From Limnephilus marmoratus (taxonomy: Eukaryota; Arthropoda; Insecta; Trichoptera; Limnephilidae): a stretch of 64,000 nucleotides of DNA. Under the pieces are notes generated by a model. It searched no databases. It was not told the origin of the DNA and saw only the letters and a list, made by a program, of their open reading frames with translations. This document shows, piece by piece, positions 51,879 to 63,407 of this stretch (positions are counted from its first letter, which is position 1; every line of letters begins with the position of its first letter). A program made the translations under genes and the position numbers. Location: the NCBI GenBank assembly GCA_917880885.1, contig OU862919.1, positions 17,750,001 through 17,814,000 on the forward strand, read 5' to 3'.

Positions 51879-52142
51879 ATGTATCCAAATATTTTATTGC
51901 CGAAGTGTGCCGGAGGTGACCGAAGATAGTTTTAGGAAGACATTAGGTTTAAAGAGCTCTCCAGATCAGAACTAGTTTTCAGCCTGGAAGCGTTTGTCTT
52001 CAGTATTATTATTATAATTACAATACGTCAATAAACAGTTACTGTGTTATAAAGAACCTAAGTCTTTCAATTAGCATCCACATATAAGTACTGATGAATA
52101 AAGTTCATACTACGATATTCTCTGGAGAAAAAAAAAGAGACA

Positions 52143-52684
52143 TTACACTAAGGAACCAAAGTAACCGTCATAATTAGATAAATCTTTTACATTCTCAATA
52201 GAAAAGCAAAATCCACAAATTACTCCTAAAGTAGGTAATAATCCTATTACTTTGTCCTTTGAAATCCACTGAACGCGAATCATCTGGGTGCAAGCGATAC
52301 CTACAATGATTCCTAATGCCTTCACCACTGCTAACATTCCTTTATTGTCTTTACACCGTAGATAGAGTGCATTAACCACTTACGCCCTTCCATCCTTCCA
52401 TTAGCGTTAACGCTAAGGCTTTTGTCTCGTACTAAGCCATAATGGGTTAAGCGGCTTGCTGAAATCAGTCTAAAGACCCGGGCGAATTTATTTATTTCTT
52501 CATCTGATGTAATTAGGTGGAATGTTACGGTGTACAAAGGCTTATGGTTCGTAAGCCAATAGAAAAAAATATATCTGAGTTTTTCATCACCATCACAAGG
52601 AAAAATAATGGTTCGGTTCGTCAGCAACAATAGGATACCGAGAGAGAGAACAGTACGGTAAAAAGATATGAAATTATAAAACAA
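52143..52684 (-). other. Unidentified overlapping frames
   Basis: Two minus-strand frames (117 and 78 residues) overlap by about 50 bp and would read as one of about 180 residues after one frameshift. The second has two hydrophobic stretches (ALGIIVGIACTQMI, VIGLLPTLGVICGFCF). No domain recognised. It could be a decayed exon or chance. Confidence 0.2.
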
Positions 52685-54600
52685 AGTAAATTATTTTAAA
52701 CTATCTGAAGTCCCCGGCGTAGTCCGCCCTTACGAATATTTTGTAGAAATCAGACGTAGCGTCAAGAGTAAAATTTTCCACTTATTTTAAAGGTCAAGTA
52801 TTCAAATTTTTTTTAAGATGAATCAAAATTCCGCGTTGAGGAGTGGGGAAATGGAATCGGTGTGTTTTTTCAAATGTTCGTGTAGGTAGTAATCAGCACA
52901 TTTGGCCTTTTTAACGGTCAAATGTGCAAAATTTCTTGAAATTCGGAATAAAACTGTTGATTTGTATGAAAAACAAACCCGCAAATACTCTTATTTCTTT
53001 TTACGTTAATTACAAACCTTACATAATGATTTCACGGAGAAAACCACCTAGCATTTGGGAACACACTATATTTTGTAAGTACCATAATGCGGAAATAATG
53101 AGTGCTGAAACAGCAAAAACACTCAAACGGTGAGCTTTGGCTACATGAAATTCGCATGTGGAATTTCTGAGTCATCGTATTTTTCTTATGCTTGAACATT
53201 ATTTCCATCATAAGAGCTGCGAAGCGTTGAAACCAAAATTTCACTTTTAAAGAAGACAAAGTCAAAATCTTGATTTCATAATGTTTGATTTTGAAATGAG
53301 AATATGCTTATTTCCTCCCAGGATGGCATTTATCCAGATCCTGCATCTCTCTAACCATCAACTTGCTGGAAAAGTATTTAAAATTTGGAACATTGGCAAG
53401 AAAAATTGTGAAAATTCGAGGGCATTTGTTTTGAAAACTAAAGAAGATTTGGGACTACATTGGTAGCATGTTGTTGGTGTTTTCAGTGTTCACAATCTCG
53501 TTTTTAATTAAAATGAAAGAGTTTGACCATCTCGGAAGCACATAATATCGTTTTTCGTGTTATTGTGGCGAAAATTACCTCGAGGTATCGCGTTTTAGTT
53601 AGATATATAACTGTATTGTGGTTGTGTCGTGTGCTCCTTCGCAGAGATATTGTGGTAAGTGATTGGTCATTCCTCTTTCCCTTCATACCTTCTTTTTTCC
53701 TACATTCCTCTCGTTTCATTTGTAATATTTACAGTCCATTACGAGTGCATATGAAGCTTTACTGATTTTTTAAAAATAATTTTATTTAAACTCACCCGAA
53801 GCAATACAGACTACAGACACAAACACTTAACAGATAATCTCTAGCAGTGTGATCTATACTCGATATTGATTTTAAAGAAAACGAATGTCGCTTTTGACTT
53901 TTGGACACCAAACAGTCCAAATATTTATTTGTGCAAAAAGAAAATTCGATATTTTAGCAGGTCTGATCATTTTCTCCCGAAGTTGAATTGAATGGGCCAC
54001 ACGCATACGCCAACAATTTTTGATGAAAAATGTCACCCGACAGCAAAACAACATGCATTTTTGGCTAGAAATAAGCCCAGAAGTAGCTGATTAAAGTGCG
54101 TCGGGTACGTGTCTTAAAACCCTGTACAGAATTGTCGGTTTTACAGCTCAACCCGGTTGCTCATTAATGAAATTATTACGTGTTTACCCTCGCAGTCTCA
54201 TTTCGCGTGACGACGTCAGACGATCGCGTGTTTTGAATGGTTTTGTTATTAAAATTTCTCATAATGCTCAGCTGGTTCTGCAGTGTGAAGTATTCGTGGA
54301 AATCTTCAGACTTTTGGCTTACTTTTTTTTGGAAAGGTTTATATTATTCGACAATTAATTTTTTATCGTGATTAATTCACGTCTATATTCGCTCTATTAT
54401 ATATACAGTATGTGCGCAATTTTATGTATACTGAATGAAAAATAAAATAAAAAACGGATTAGAAAAATTAGTTTTCTCTTTCGGAATTTTGTGTAAAACA
54501 TAGATAACTTTGACAGGAAAAATTATAAATATTTTACAGAAAAAAGAAAAGTCCCAATAAACTCCTTTTTAATAGTTTGTTGTCAATGAGTGCTTTTACT
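52685..54600. other. Nothing recognised
   Basis: About 1.9 kb of non-repetitive-looking sequence with short motif-less frames (for example 53281-53466, 53523-53765). If a host exon exists in the window this is one of the possible places, but nothing supports it. Confidence 0.4.
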
Positions 54601-55797
54601 TATTTTACTTTTTTTTTTTTTTTTTAAAAGCGGAGACGGTTTACCATTGGTTCCCGTGAGTACTTAGGCCATGGGCCCATTGTACTTTCTCCCATTTTAC
54701 CTCAATCCTTTAACAATAACCCAGTCCCTTTAATAAAGTTCACCAGAGTTGTTATCGGATATGTGGCTAGGTCTTCTGGTTCTACAACATGTCTCCCCAG
54801 GTATCTGAGCCTAATTCCCACCAGGGCAGGACATTGGCACCATAAGTGAATTGGAGTCTCTTCATCCTCTTCACATTTTCTACATCTACTGGTGCTTTCC
54901 ACTCCCAATAGCTGCATGTGTTTCCTGAGATGGCAGTGTCCCGTTAGTAGGCCTACCAGTTCCCTCAGCGAGTTTCTGTCCATATCGAGTAGTTTCCTGG
55001 TCCGTCTGGGGTCGGGTCCGTTTATGAGTACTTTGGATTGTCTCATTCCGGGTGCCCTCTCCCATTCCTTCCAGTGCTGGGATTTGACCCACCTCTCGAT
55101 ATGTAATTTGGTGTGGCAAGCTGCTACTCTTACGGCCGGCTCAGATCCCGCAAGTGGTGCTTTCGCCCCTTTCCTTGCTAGTTCGTCAGCCCGCTCGTTG
55201 CCCTCAATACCCTTATGTCCTGGTACCCATATCAGGGTTATTTTATTGATGGTAGCGAGTTCTGTAAGAACGGTTCTACATTCCATCACCAGTCTGGAGT
55301 CGCATCGGTTACTTTCCAGTGCCATAAGGGCTGCCTGGCTATCAGAACAAATAGTTATGTTCTTATTCCTGTACCCGATACGTATATTCTCCTGTGCGCA
55401 GGCCAAGATGGCTTTCATCTCAGCCTGAAACACAGTGCAGTGTATTCCTAGAGGTATACTTAGTTCCCTCTTGGAACCCTGTAAACATACCCCAGCCCCC
55501 GTTCCTTCCTCCATTTTGGACCCATCTGTGAACCAGATTAGTTCCTGTCTGGAGGTTGGACCTGGGACCATGTCCCACTCCTCCCGGGTGGGGTACATCA
55601 CATCAAACTGCTGTCTGAAGAAGTATTCGGCTTGTTTGCCGTCCTGCTTCATTCCAGCTGTCGGACTAATTGCCCTCAGTCTTGTTCCGATCTCCGTATG
55701 ACTGTTTTTGGGCAACTCACCTCTCCATTGACCTTTGCATTGTAACCTGTAGGCTGCCGCCATCGCCGCCCCCTCTATTTCTAAGTTATTTTACTTT
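54601..55797 (-). mobile_element. LINE-E 3' fragment, copy 2, with target duplication
   Basis: Direct repeats TTATTTTACTTT (54601-54612 and 55786-55797) flank a minus-strand, 5'-truncated copy whose poly(A) is the T-run 54611-54626. It is the best-preserved LINE-E copy and sits next to the LINE-H 3' end. Confidence 0.8.
54702..55763 (-). CDS. LINE-E ORF2 C-terminus: RNase H and zinc motif
   Basis: An uninterrupted 353-residue frame. RNase H catalytic residues are visible: Asp80 (LIWFTDGSKM), Glu115 (FQAEMKAIL), Asp141 (ICSDSQAAL), His183 and Asp193 (VPGHKGIEGNERADEL). A C-terminal zinc motif CRKCEEDEETPIHLWCQC (residues 294-311) follows. RT is absent because of 5' truncation, so the Met is not the true start. 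RNase H with a CCHC tail places LINE-E on the I/LOA side of LINEs. A second family from the I-type LINE at 18367: the two differ throughout. Confidence 0.85.
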   Translation of the reverse strand: MAAAYRLQCKGQWRGELPKNSHTEIGTRLRAISPTAGMKQDGKQAEYFFRQQFDVMYPTREEWDMVPGPTSRQELIWFTDGSKMEEGTGAGVCLQGSKRELSIPLGIHCTVFQAEMKAILACAQENIRIGYRNKNITICSDSQAALMALESNRCDSRLVMECRTVLTELATINKITLIWVPGHKGIEGNERADELARKGAKAPLAGSEPAVRVAACHTKLHIERWVKSQHWKEWERAPGMRQSKVLINGPDPRRTRKLLDMDRNSLRELVGLLTGHCHLRKHMQLLGVESTSRCRKCEEDEETPIHLWCQCPALVGIRLRYLGRHVVEPEDLATYPITTLVNFIKGTGLLLKD

Positions 55798-56290
55798 ATT
55801 TTGCAGTTAGAATTTTTGTGTTAGTGTCTAATAAATTTTTTTTTCTTTCGGCGAGCCAATTCTTCAACATAATATTTGTTTTACCATTTGTACATTTTTT
55901 AATTTCAGCAGGTAACGTATTTAATAAATTTGGTATCATGTAGTCCAGCGTTCTTTGTCCATATTTGTGCTTAGGTACAATTAGTCCTTCATTTAGCGTA
56001 AAACGGGTATTGTAAGTGTGGTCCAGTTTATGTATGTATATAGGGCTATTCATATGCTGAGATATAATTTTATACCACAGAATTGCTCGTAGTGAGAGAA
56101 TTTTGAGATTCTGGTAAAAGTACGAAACATTATGTCTTTGTTCGTATAAACTTTTATGCGCTAATAATTTAACTAATGATTTTCGAACCGATTGAACATG
56201 ATTTACATTTGTGTTACAGGAAAGTCCCCAGGCTGTAATTCCATACCTTATAATAGATTCAGCTAATGATAAATAAATTATTCACGGGGT
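55798..56290 (-). pseudogene. LINE-H RT C-terminal fragment
   Basis: The minus strand reads SIIRYGITAWGLSCNTNVNH, VQSVRKSLVKLLAHKSLYEQ, HTYNTRFTLNEGLIVPKHKY and GQRTLDYMIPNLLNTLPAEI, nearly in one frame (85-residue end open). Typical LINE thumb and tail (NTR...P...T.YG..S..Y..P.L.N.LP.EIK). 5'-truncated near 56290. Confidence 0.7.
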
Positions 56291-57129
56291 AATAGTTCAC
56301 GAGGACTGTAATTATAAGAAGTGTATGTTAAAAAAATCATTACAATTGATAGTAGATACTTCATTAGCCGATTAAACTTGTGTTATTCAATTCAAGTTAC
56401 CCATTCGTGGAGTAAATGGAGGAATGTTTGTGGGTTCTCTAGGAAGGTTAAGTGCCTCTCCTGACCTTAGCTATAGATTAGTCGTGACCTAGACCTACAG
56501 TCGGTAGGTAGGTTCTGATTAAATCCGGAATTCCGTCATTAAACGTAGTAGGGATTACTTGGGATAATAGTAGTATAAAGAGCTTACTGAGCTACTGACA
56601 TTGTTGTTATAGTCGTCAGTTGTTGCTTGAAGAGAGATGGATTATTGTAATGATGTTTATTAATTATTTATGTTCTGTAGAGTACGGTAAGCTTCTATGA
56701 ATATGGAAATGCAATCATGTATTACACATTGAAAGATAGATACAACCCTATTATTACTTCCATAATCCCTACCTGACATTTCTGCCATCTTCAAAGGTAG
56801 ACCCTCCAAGGGAGCCTGCTACGCCTCTATTCAAAGGAAAAACTTTTAATCCACTTTTATAACCTATCCAAACCGTGGAAACCACGGGTTGGATATTGGA
56901 ATCGAGTTCAGACTAAGAGATATTGAACGGAGGGGAGGCATTTTTAAATAAGGCTTGATATAGGAGAGAATAAATGTTTAAGAGAGGGACAACCACAATA
57001 TGTGTTCCAAAGTTCCCACTTCCAAACCACAGAGAGAACAATCTGGGAAGTCAAGCACGTGAATTTTAAAAAGGTGATAGGAACGGAAAAATATCCAAAT
57101 CCCATTCGAATAAGTATTATTATTTTTTT
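56291..57129. other. Nothing recognised
   Basis: No motif or repeat partner. Confidence 0.4.
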
Positions 57130-57430
57130 ATGATGCGTCTGCCCACCAGCTGGATGGCAGGCCGGATCGGAAGAGAATGGTTGTGGAGGTCTCTTTGACT
57201 TTTCCAGCCGTACTCTCTCGGAACATCGCCTTGCACCGCAGTAGGAGGGATGGATTTGTTTGTCACTCCCGGACACACCGACCCACAGTTTCTACCCACC
57301 CCTATTACCCTTTTCCTTTCCAGAACTTATTCTCCTTCCCTATCCTATAAAGACCCTCCACGCAGCATCCTCAAAGATGACACAGGCCATGAGTGGAATA
57401 TTTTACTAAGGTGTGGAGCTAATGTAAGAA
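57130..57430 (+). mobile_element. SINE-like family B, copy 5
   Basis: GCGTCTGCCCACCAGCTGGA, CTTTTCCAGCCGTACTCTCT, CCAGAACTTATTCTCCTTCC, then CCCTCCACGCAGCATC and a degraded tail. Follows the 62750-63053 copy closely in the body. Confidence 0.65.
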
Positions 57431-57895
57431 AAAAATTATGTTTATTAAGATTCGCTTTTTCTTCAAATACTTTATTGAGTGATTTTCAAATATTGTTTTC
57501 CATTATAAATCTTTATCAAATAGTGCTCAGGTCAGAAATGCAAAATATAAAATTACTTTAGAATGAAATTTAATACACCTACTCAATTATTCCATAACAC
57601 TTTTTTTTCAGTTATAAAGCGACGAACGTATTTCGTACCTCGCATTAAAAATCAAATAAAATCCGGTCTCACATAGCTATAAAGCCAATTGGTTAATCAG
57701 AACTTCTAGTATCGCATCGCGCCAGCCAGTGAAAATATTTAAATTCTAGCTGTCAAGTTGAAATAACCCCTGAAACTGTTTCCAGACTAGTGAAGGCTCA
57801 AAATAAACGAGGCCTTCCGCCAGAACTTAATAATATAATCCGTCCGTAAAAGCCAGATTCAGTATGAACTAGCTGGCAACTGGCCTTATTTTATA
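57431..57895. other. Nothing recognised
   Basis: No supported feature. Confidence 0.4.
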
Positions 57896-59286
57896 TATTA
57901 GGTCCTTACATATGAAATTGGCGTTTTGTGTGGGAGGAACAAAAATCCGATTTTTTAAAATATAATATATTTATTTAATCAAAGTATGTACCATTGCCAT
58001 CTATGCACTTTTGCCATCTCATAGGTAGTTCATCGATCCCTTTACTAAAAAAACCATTCGGGCGGGAATCAATAAAATCTTTGGACTGCCCTATCGGAGT
58101 TGAATTTTTTCCCTTGCAAGAAGTTATCCAAATTTCGAAAAAAATGGTAATCTGTTGGGGCAAGATCCGGAGAGTACGGTGGATGTCTTAGACATTCCAA
58201 TTGAAGCTCCTCTAATTTGGTAGCCGTCTGTTGTGCAGTGTGTGGTCTAGCGTTCTAACGCGCGTTTGTTGATTTGCTTCATTCAATTCATGAGGTACCC
58301 ACGTTTCAAGCTTTTTCGCCTTCCCAATTTTATTCAAGTGGATTAAAACAGTTTTATCACTAACACCGCAGCCTGCAGCTAACTCGGACGTGTTTGCGAT
58401 GGATCCGCTTCCACAATAGCCTTCAATTCTTCATTATTAAAGTGGTCTCCGGCCGTCCACGGGGCTTGTTCTGCAGGTCGAAATTTCCAGAACGAAAACG
58501 TTGGAACCAAAAACGCACTGTGTTTTCTTTTGCGGCACCGTCGCCATACACATCATTAATCCTTCGAGCCGTTTCTGCAGCACTGGTACCACGGTGGAAC
58601 TCGTACTCGTAAATAACGCAATATTTTAAGTTTTCCATTTTGCAAACTAAGTGACGAAAAAAAAACAATTAAGATGAAGTCATAGTAAATAATGCAAAAT
58701 CATATATTTTTGTTTTGAAAATTTGATCGCTTAGAAGTATTGTAGATGCTTCAATTAAATACTGCGTGTAGAACATACCTTGGCCCTTAAAAATATTGGT
58801 CATTTTTTTTATAAGTTTTTTAATAAGCCTATAAAAAAATAAAGTATAAGGTCTAAAAAACACACTTTCAAGTCCAAACTCTCCTATTTATAAACCCCTT
58901 TTCGGATATGGTTTTATCGTGTAATGTGGCAAATTCAGTTTATTTTATAATAATCGCAAAAAAAGTTGATATTTACACCCAATCTTCCCAAAATAAAATA
59001 AAATATGCATTTTCGCGTTGATATTTTACAATACGGCCGCTAGTCGACGAATTCGGTTATTCAAAGTGACCCCTATGGCGTCCACCGAAGGACTACTGTC
59101 CACGGCACAGTAGTGAACTAGTGGATCGCCTTAAGGGAAAAACAAATGAACTTTAATTTTCGAAACACAAATACATGAGTAAAGAGCTGTATAAATTTGA
59201 ATTTGGAATTCCTAACCAAAGAGAAGATATTTGAGATCAAATTGCCAGTACGGCAAAACGCCAATTTCATGTGTAAGGACCTAATA
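57896..59286 (-). mobile_element. Mariner element with perfect-looking TIRs
   Basis: TIRs start TTAGGTCCTTACATATGAAA at 57898 and inverse TTAGGTCCTTACACATGAAA at 59284, and continue for about 31 bp (to TTGGCGTTTTG) with one mismatch. TA duplicates at 57896-57897 and 59285-59286. 1387 bp, with an unusually long stretch (58669-59284) before the transposase start. Confidence 0.8.
57985..58668 (-). pseudogene. Mariner transposase, central deletion
   Basis: The N-terminus is intact: MENLKYCVIYEYEFHRGTSA, AETARRINDVYGDGAAKENT, VRFWFQRFRSGNFDLQNKPR, GRPE (paired HTH and linker). It continues after a frameshift as AIVEADPSQT, VSDKTVLIHLNKIGK and KLETWVPHELNEANQQTR. The reading then jumps to HPPYSPDLAPTDYHFF, the last catalytic block. 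The segment with the first catalytic Asp is deleted at about 58245. C-terminus FFSKGIDELPMRWQKCIDGN is present. Confidence 0.8.
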
Positions 59287-60354
59287 TATACTTAACGTTC
59301 TAACCACTGGAGCGCTTTTTGCTGAATTTCAGCATCGCCAACAAAATCTAAGTTTGCTTAGCTGCTGAATTTCAGCAAATTTTCCCAAGAGGCATTCAAA
59401 ATTTTTTTGTAATATTTTCAAATACGCCCGCGGTTTTATTTTGGCGTTTTTAGTAGGGGAAAAGATACTACTTATATTCGTAATAACAAATGGCAGTGTA
59501 CTCTAGTTATATTCGAAATATTGATAAACGAAGATTAATGTTTGGAAGATTTCTGTAAAATGTTAAACTGTCAGAATGTGTCCGTGAAAAATGCGGCATT
59601 TTATCGTGTTTTAGTGGATTTTTCTAACATATTTGTATTACCAGTGTTATAATGATTGAATTAGCAATACATTCAACGTGTTTCAAACTTAAAAATTCAG
59701 TGATATTTGAAAACAAAAGTTTTGTGGTTATGTTTTTGATATTTTTTTACGGTCGGACAGTGTTTGACAATGCGATATTTTTAATAAATAATTTAATAAT
59801 CGAGTTAATTGGTATTGTGGATGTATTGCTTTTTGATGTATTGCAGCTATTTTTTGTAAGTTCTTTATGAATTCCATTTTAGTCTATTCATAAATTTTTG
59901 TCAAAATTTTGTTGAGAGGGAACATAAAACAGTTCACAACATATCAAAATTCAATACAATTTATATACCTATGTAGATTGTGATTATAAATTAGACCGTT
60001 TAAAAGAAACCTAATAGAAAATATTTAATGCGGAGGTTGAATTGAACTTCCTAGGCGAGTTTATACGGAGAAACAATAACAATTACTACAAATACGATAA
60101 AACAAAACCAAAAGTTTCCTCAAAAATACTAATTTTGGTCGTTTGTGATAATTCTGCGTGATACATGTTCAATGAACTCAAATTTGCTTTAAATTTAAGT
60201 GTCAATTTCAAAATTGGAGCTGCTTATGTGAAGAATAATTCAGACATACGAAAAAGTAGATATACATTTTTTTTTTCAAATATTAAGTACGGCATAATAT
60301 TTGAAAAGAATTTTTTTTAAATTGGAATATTATAATATCCATTGATTTTTTCAC
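59287..60354. other. Nothing recognised
   Basis: The word TGCTGAATTTCAGCA recurs at 59319 and 59360 (each itself a palindrome). No gene supported. Confidence 0.4.
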
Positions 60355-60590
60355 GGGTCCGCGCTATTCAGAAATAATTCTGTCACATGAAAAAAGGTGA
60401 ACGGACAACAAAGCATGCAACTTCAACACCTCCATTGAAAAGTCATTAAAATTGATGAAAAAAATGATTAAAAGTTGCGTCGGGTTAAATTATGAGCTAT
60501 TTTTCTTTTTTTTCATAACTTTTAATGACTTTTTAAAGCTGTGGTGAAATTGCATGGAGTTGTCATGGAACCGAAAAAAATGATGACGTA
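60355..60590. repeat. Palindromic MITE-like element
   Basis: Arms CATGCAACTTCAACACC... (from 60414) and inverse CATGCAATTTCACCACAG... (to about 60560), matching over about 48 bp including AAAGTCATTAAAA. The AAAGTCATTAA.GGT/TGATGA words recall 45408-45605. Confidence 0.5.
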
Positions 60591-61642
60591 TGTAAAAATA
60601 TGTCATTTAAAAAAAATCAGGTGCGGTAGAAGCGAAACTTTACCAAAACAATTTTAACCAATGAAGAACCAAAGGGCCTTGAAAAGTGAGGTCATAATCA
60701 AAGCAGCCTATGAGCGCAGACCTAGCGTCATTTCAGTTTTATATCTCAATCAATAGGAGCCTTGATAGGAGTTTGATGTTTCGCAGGTGCTGTTATGCAT
60801 CATTTCCGTTTCATCCGAATTCCAAATCACAACGGGGCTATAAAAGTATTACTTCAAAAATTGTTTTTGTTTTTATATTCGTGTACTATGCAGGCCAGGA
60901 ATTATTGGGAAGTTTATCTGCCAAGTGTATCGAGTAGGTAGGAAACTTTTTGTAAAATGATTATTACGTACAATTAAAATATGTACGCACAAGATTTAGG
61001 CATGAGTATCATAAATATTTTCATGATTACTTTAAACCTTTTGGTTTTGAACTGAATTTCCTTTGTACACAAAAGAACAAGAAATGTAATGACCCGTGTG
61101 AGGTTACCTTTCGTACTCTTATTTAAGAGAATCATTATTGTTTATGAAGCAGTTAATAGATTTTTTAAATTTTTAAGACATTTTAATGGTCATCAAACGA
61201 AAATCTACATATTTTAGGTATTATACCCAATTTACCCATGAGCAGCTTAAAAAATGACAAACTCGATCTATTTCCTTGCACTGCATAAATACCAACATCA
61301 ATTAAAAAAATATTAAAAAAAAAACGATCGCGCTGTTTTCTGAAAATTATCACTTCGAGGGCGTTAAGAGATTATATTTCTTATTCATTTATGAGTCAAA
61401 AGCTTGCGTTAAAAATACGATAGCAGTCAAGTACAATAAGCGTGTTTATACGTCAACGCGTGTGTCTCCATAGAAATCGTTCTAACTCCGTTATTCTTTT
61501 AGTGACATCCCTAAAACAAAAAGTAAAAGGTCGATAGTGGATCAAGCTGTACATCCCTATCAAGTTGTCCATAGAAATATATAAAGCGGCCTACACACGA
61601 CACTGCATACATGTAGTGACTGCGGCAGTGACTGCAGAGAGC
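60591..61642. other. Nothing recognised
   Basis: The frame 60710-60937 has no motif. Confidence 0.4.
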
Positions 61643-61720
61643 GTGGAGTTGAGCGAACTAGCGCTGTCTCGTTCTAGCGGCCCTTTAACAAATGAGACAG
61701 CGCTAGTTCGCTCAAACCCA
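61643..61720. repeat. Strong palindrome (about 25-bp arms)
   Basis: GAGCGAACTAGCGCTGTCTC (61651-61670) and its inverse (61693-61713) form a near-perfect stem with a 20-nt loop. AGCGCT lies within each arm. Confidence 0.65.
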
Positions 61721-62359
61721 CACTGGCCGCTAGGCCGCCTAACAAGAATATTCTGTCATTCGCGCGGTCAGGCACATAATTTTACCCGCCAAATTTCCTA
61801 CGGGCGGCTCGACCGCGCTCGAAATTGTTAATTTTTATTAAATATTTTTATATGAAATGATAAAAAAGTAAGGTGACAAAAGTGTTTATTATACATTTAT
61901 ACAATAGAATAAGTATTGTAGTTTACATAATCTGTGATTTTAGTACCGTTTTCACATAAAAACATCACGTGGGTCATTTTAACATTTTTTTAAAGTTTGC
62001 ATTTTAATATTTACAAATGTTAATATTTATTTGTAATATAATAATTCGAAAGCTTATTTTGTATCCTTTATAAAACAGTTTTTACTATTTGGCTACGTTC
62101 TGAAATGTTTCATTTATAGAGCTTTAATTGTGAAGCGGTAGTAACACAAAGTTTTCGTAAAATGTCATTTCGTTTGAGACATTAGTGAATATTCGCGAAA
62201 ATTCGGAGGGGATAATACGGTTTGTTTAATTTTCCATTTGATTATTGATTTATCTAAAATAAACAGTTCATTCTAACATTCGCAAAACTTTCAACATTTA
62301 TGACATAATCGATCTTAATGCACACAAATTCATTTTTAAGAAGTCGGGTTCTTCTGATG
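61721..62359. other. Nothing recognised
   Basis: AT-rich. Confidence 0.4.
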
Positions 62360-63053
62360 AGGTGTGTTTAGGTCTTGGCGGCGAATGCGCCTGCCCATCG
62401 GCTGCGTGACGACTGGATCGAGAGAGGCCGGTTTGGGGAGATACTTTGACCTCTCCAGCTGGTCTTTCTCGACTCATCGTCTTGCACCGCTGCGGAAGAG
62501 ATGGATATGTTCGTCAATCCTGGACACAATGACCCCTAGATTTTTACCAACTCCATCATACTTTTTCCTTCCGCCTGTTCCTTTCCTTAAAATATCTTCA
62601 ATTTTGGAGGTATGGTATGGGTACCGCCGCCCCGGGAATTATTTATTGCATAAACAACACCCCTGCCACAGGTCACCCCAAGAGGTTTGCTACGTTTGGT
62701 GACTTAGCAGGGGTGCCCGGATTCATGGGGTGAGGTTTGTCCGGGTCTTGGCGGCGGTTGCGTCTGCCCACCAGCTGTGTGGCAGGCCGGATCGGGAGAG
62801 AATGATTGTGGGAGGCCATTTGACTTCTCCAGCCGTACTCTTTCGGAACATCGCCTTGCCCCGCAGTGGGAGGGATGGATTCGTCCGTCACTTCTAGACA
62901 CATTGACCCCCAGATTCCTACGCGTCCCTAATACCCTTTTCCTTCCCAGAACTTATTCTCCTTCCCAATCCTAAAAACATTTTCCACACTGCACCCCCAA
63001 AGATGACATAGGCCCTGAGGGGAATATTTTACGCAGGGCCTCCTGTGTGGAGC
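62360..63053 (+). mobile_element. SINE-like family B, longest copy (composite)
   Basis: 62380-62600 and 62745-62960 are two versions of the same GGCGGCG...GCCCAC/CATC...CTCCAGC...ATGGAT block. They are separated by the GGTACCGCCGCCCCGGGAAT segment that starts other copies, so two family B units are fused head-to-tail, the first lacking its 3' tail. The second ends in GGCCCTGAGGGGAATATTTT, CGCAGGGCC and GTGTGGAGC. Confidence 0.65.
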
Positions 63054-63407
63054 TAAGTTCTACCAGTATTAAAATGGAAGATGCTCCGAGGAACTAGCAT
63101 CATTGATCCCTTCGGCACCGGTGCATAGTCGGGAAACACGCCAAACGCGTGCCCAACATTTGTACACGGTTGACATTTGTCACATGAGAACGGGTCGTTT
63201 CTTCGACTCGTTCTTGTGTTCAACAGCTTGGCTGTGGAATGATTTGCCGGCCTCTGTGTTTCCTCCTTCCTACAACATGGGTCTCTTCAAGACCAATTTT
63301 CATTCCTTCCTCTCCTCAAAACGACCCTCCACACAGCATCCCAGATAACATAGGCCCTGAGGGAAATTATTTTCCTCAGGGCCTCCTGTGTGGGGTTAAT
63401 GTAAAAA
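63054..63407 (+). mobile_element. LINE-A 3' fragment
   Basis: Starts abruptly after family B (GTTCTACCAGTATTAAAATG), encodes IPSAPVHSRETRQTRAQHLY and STAWLWNDLPASVFPPSYNM (63103-63348), and ends with the 3' hairpin pair and poly(A) (63401-63409). Confidence 0.75.

Noticed and set aside
54702..55763. Host RNase H or nuclease gene
   Set aside because: It is bounded by a poly(A) tail and a 12-bp duplication and carries LINE ORF2 C-terminal motifs, so it is a retrotransposon fragment.
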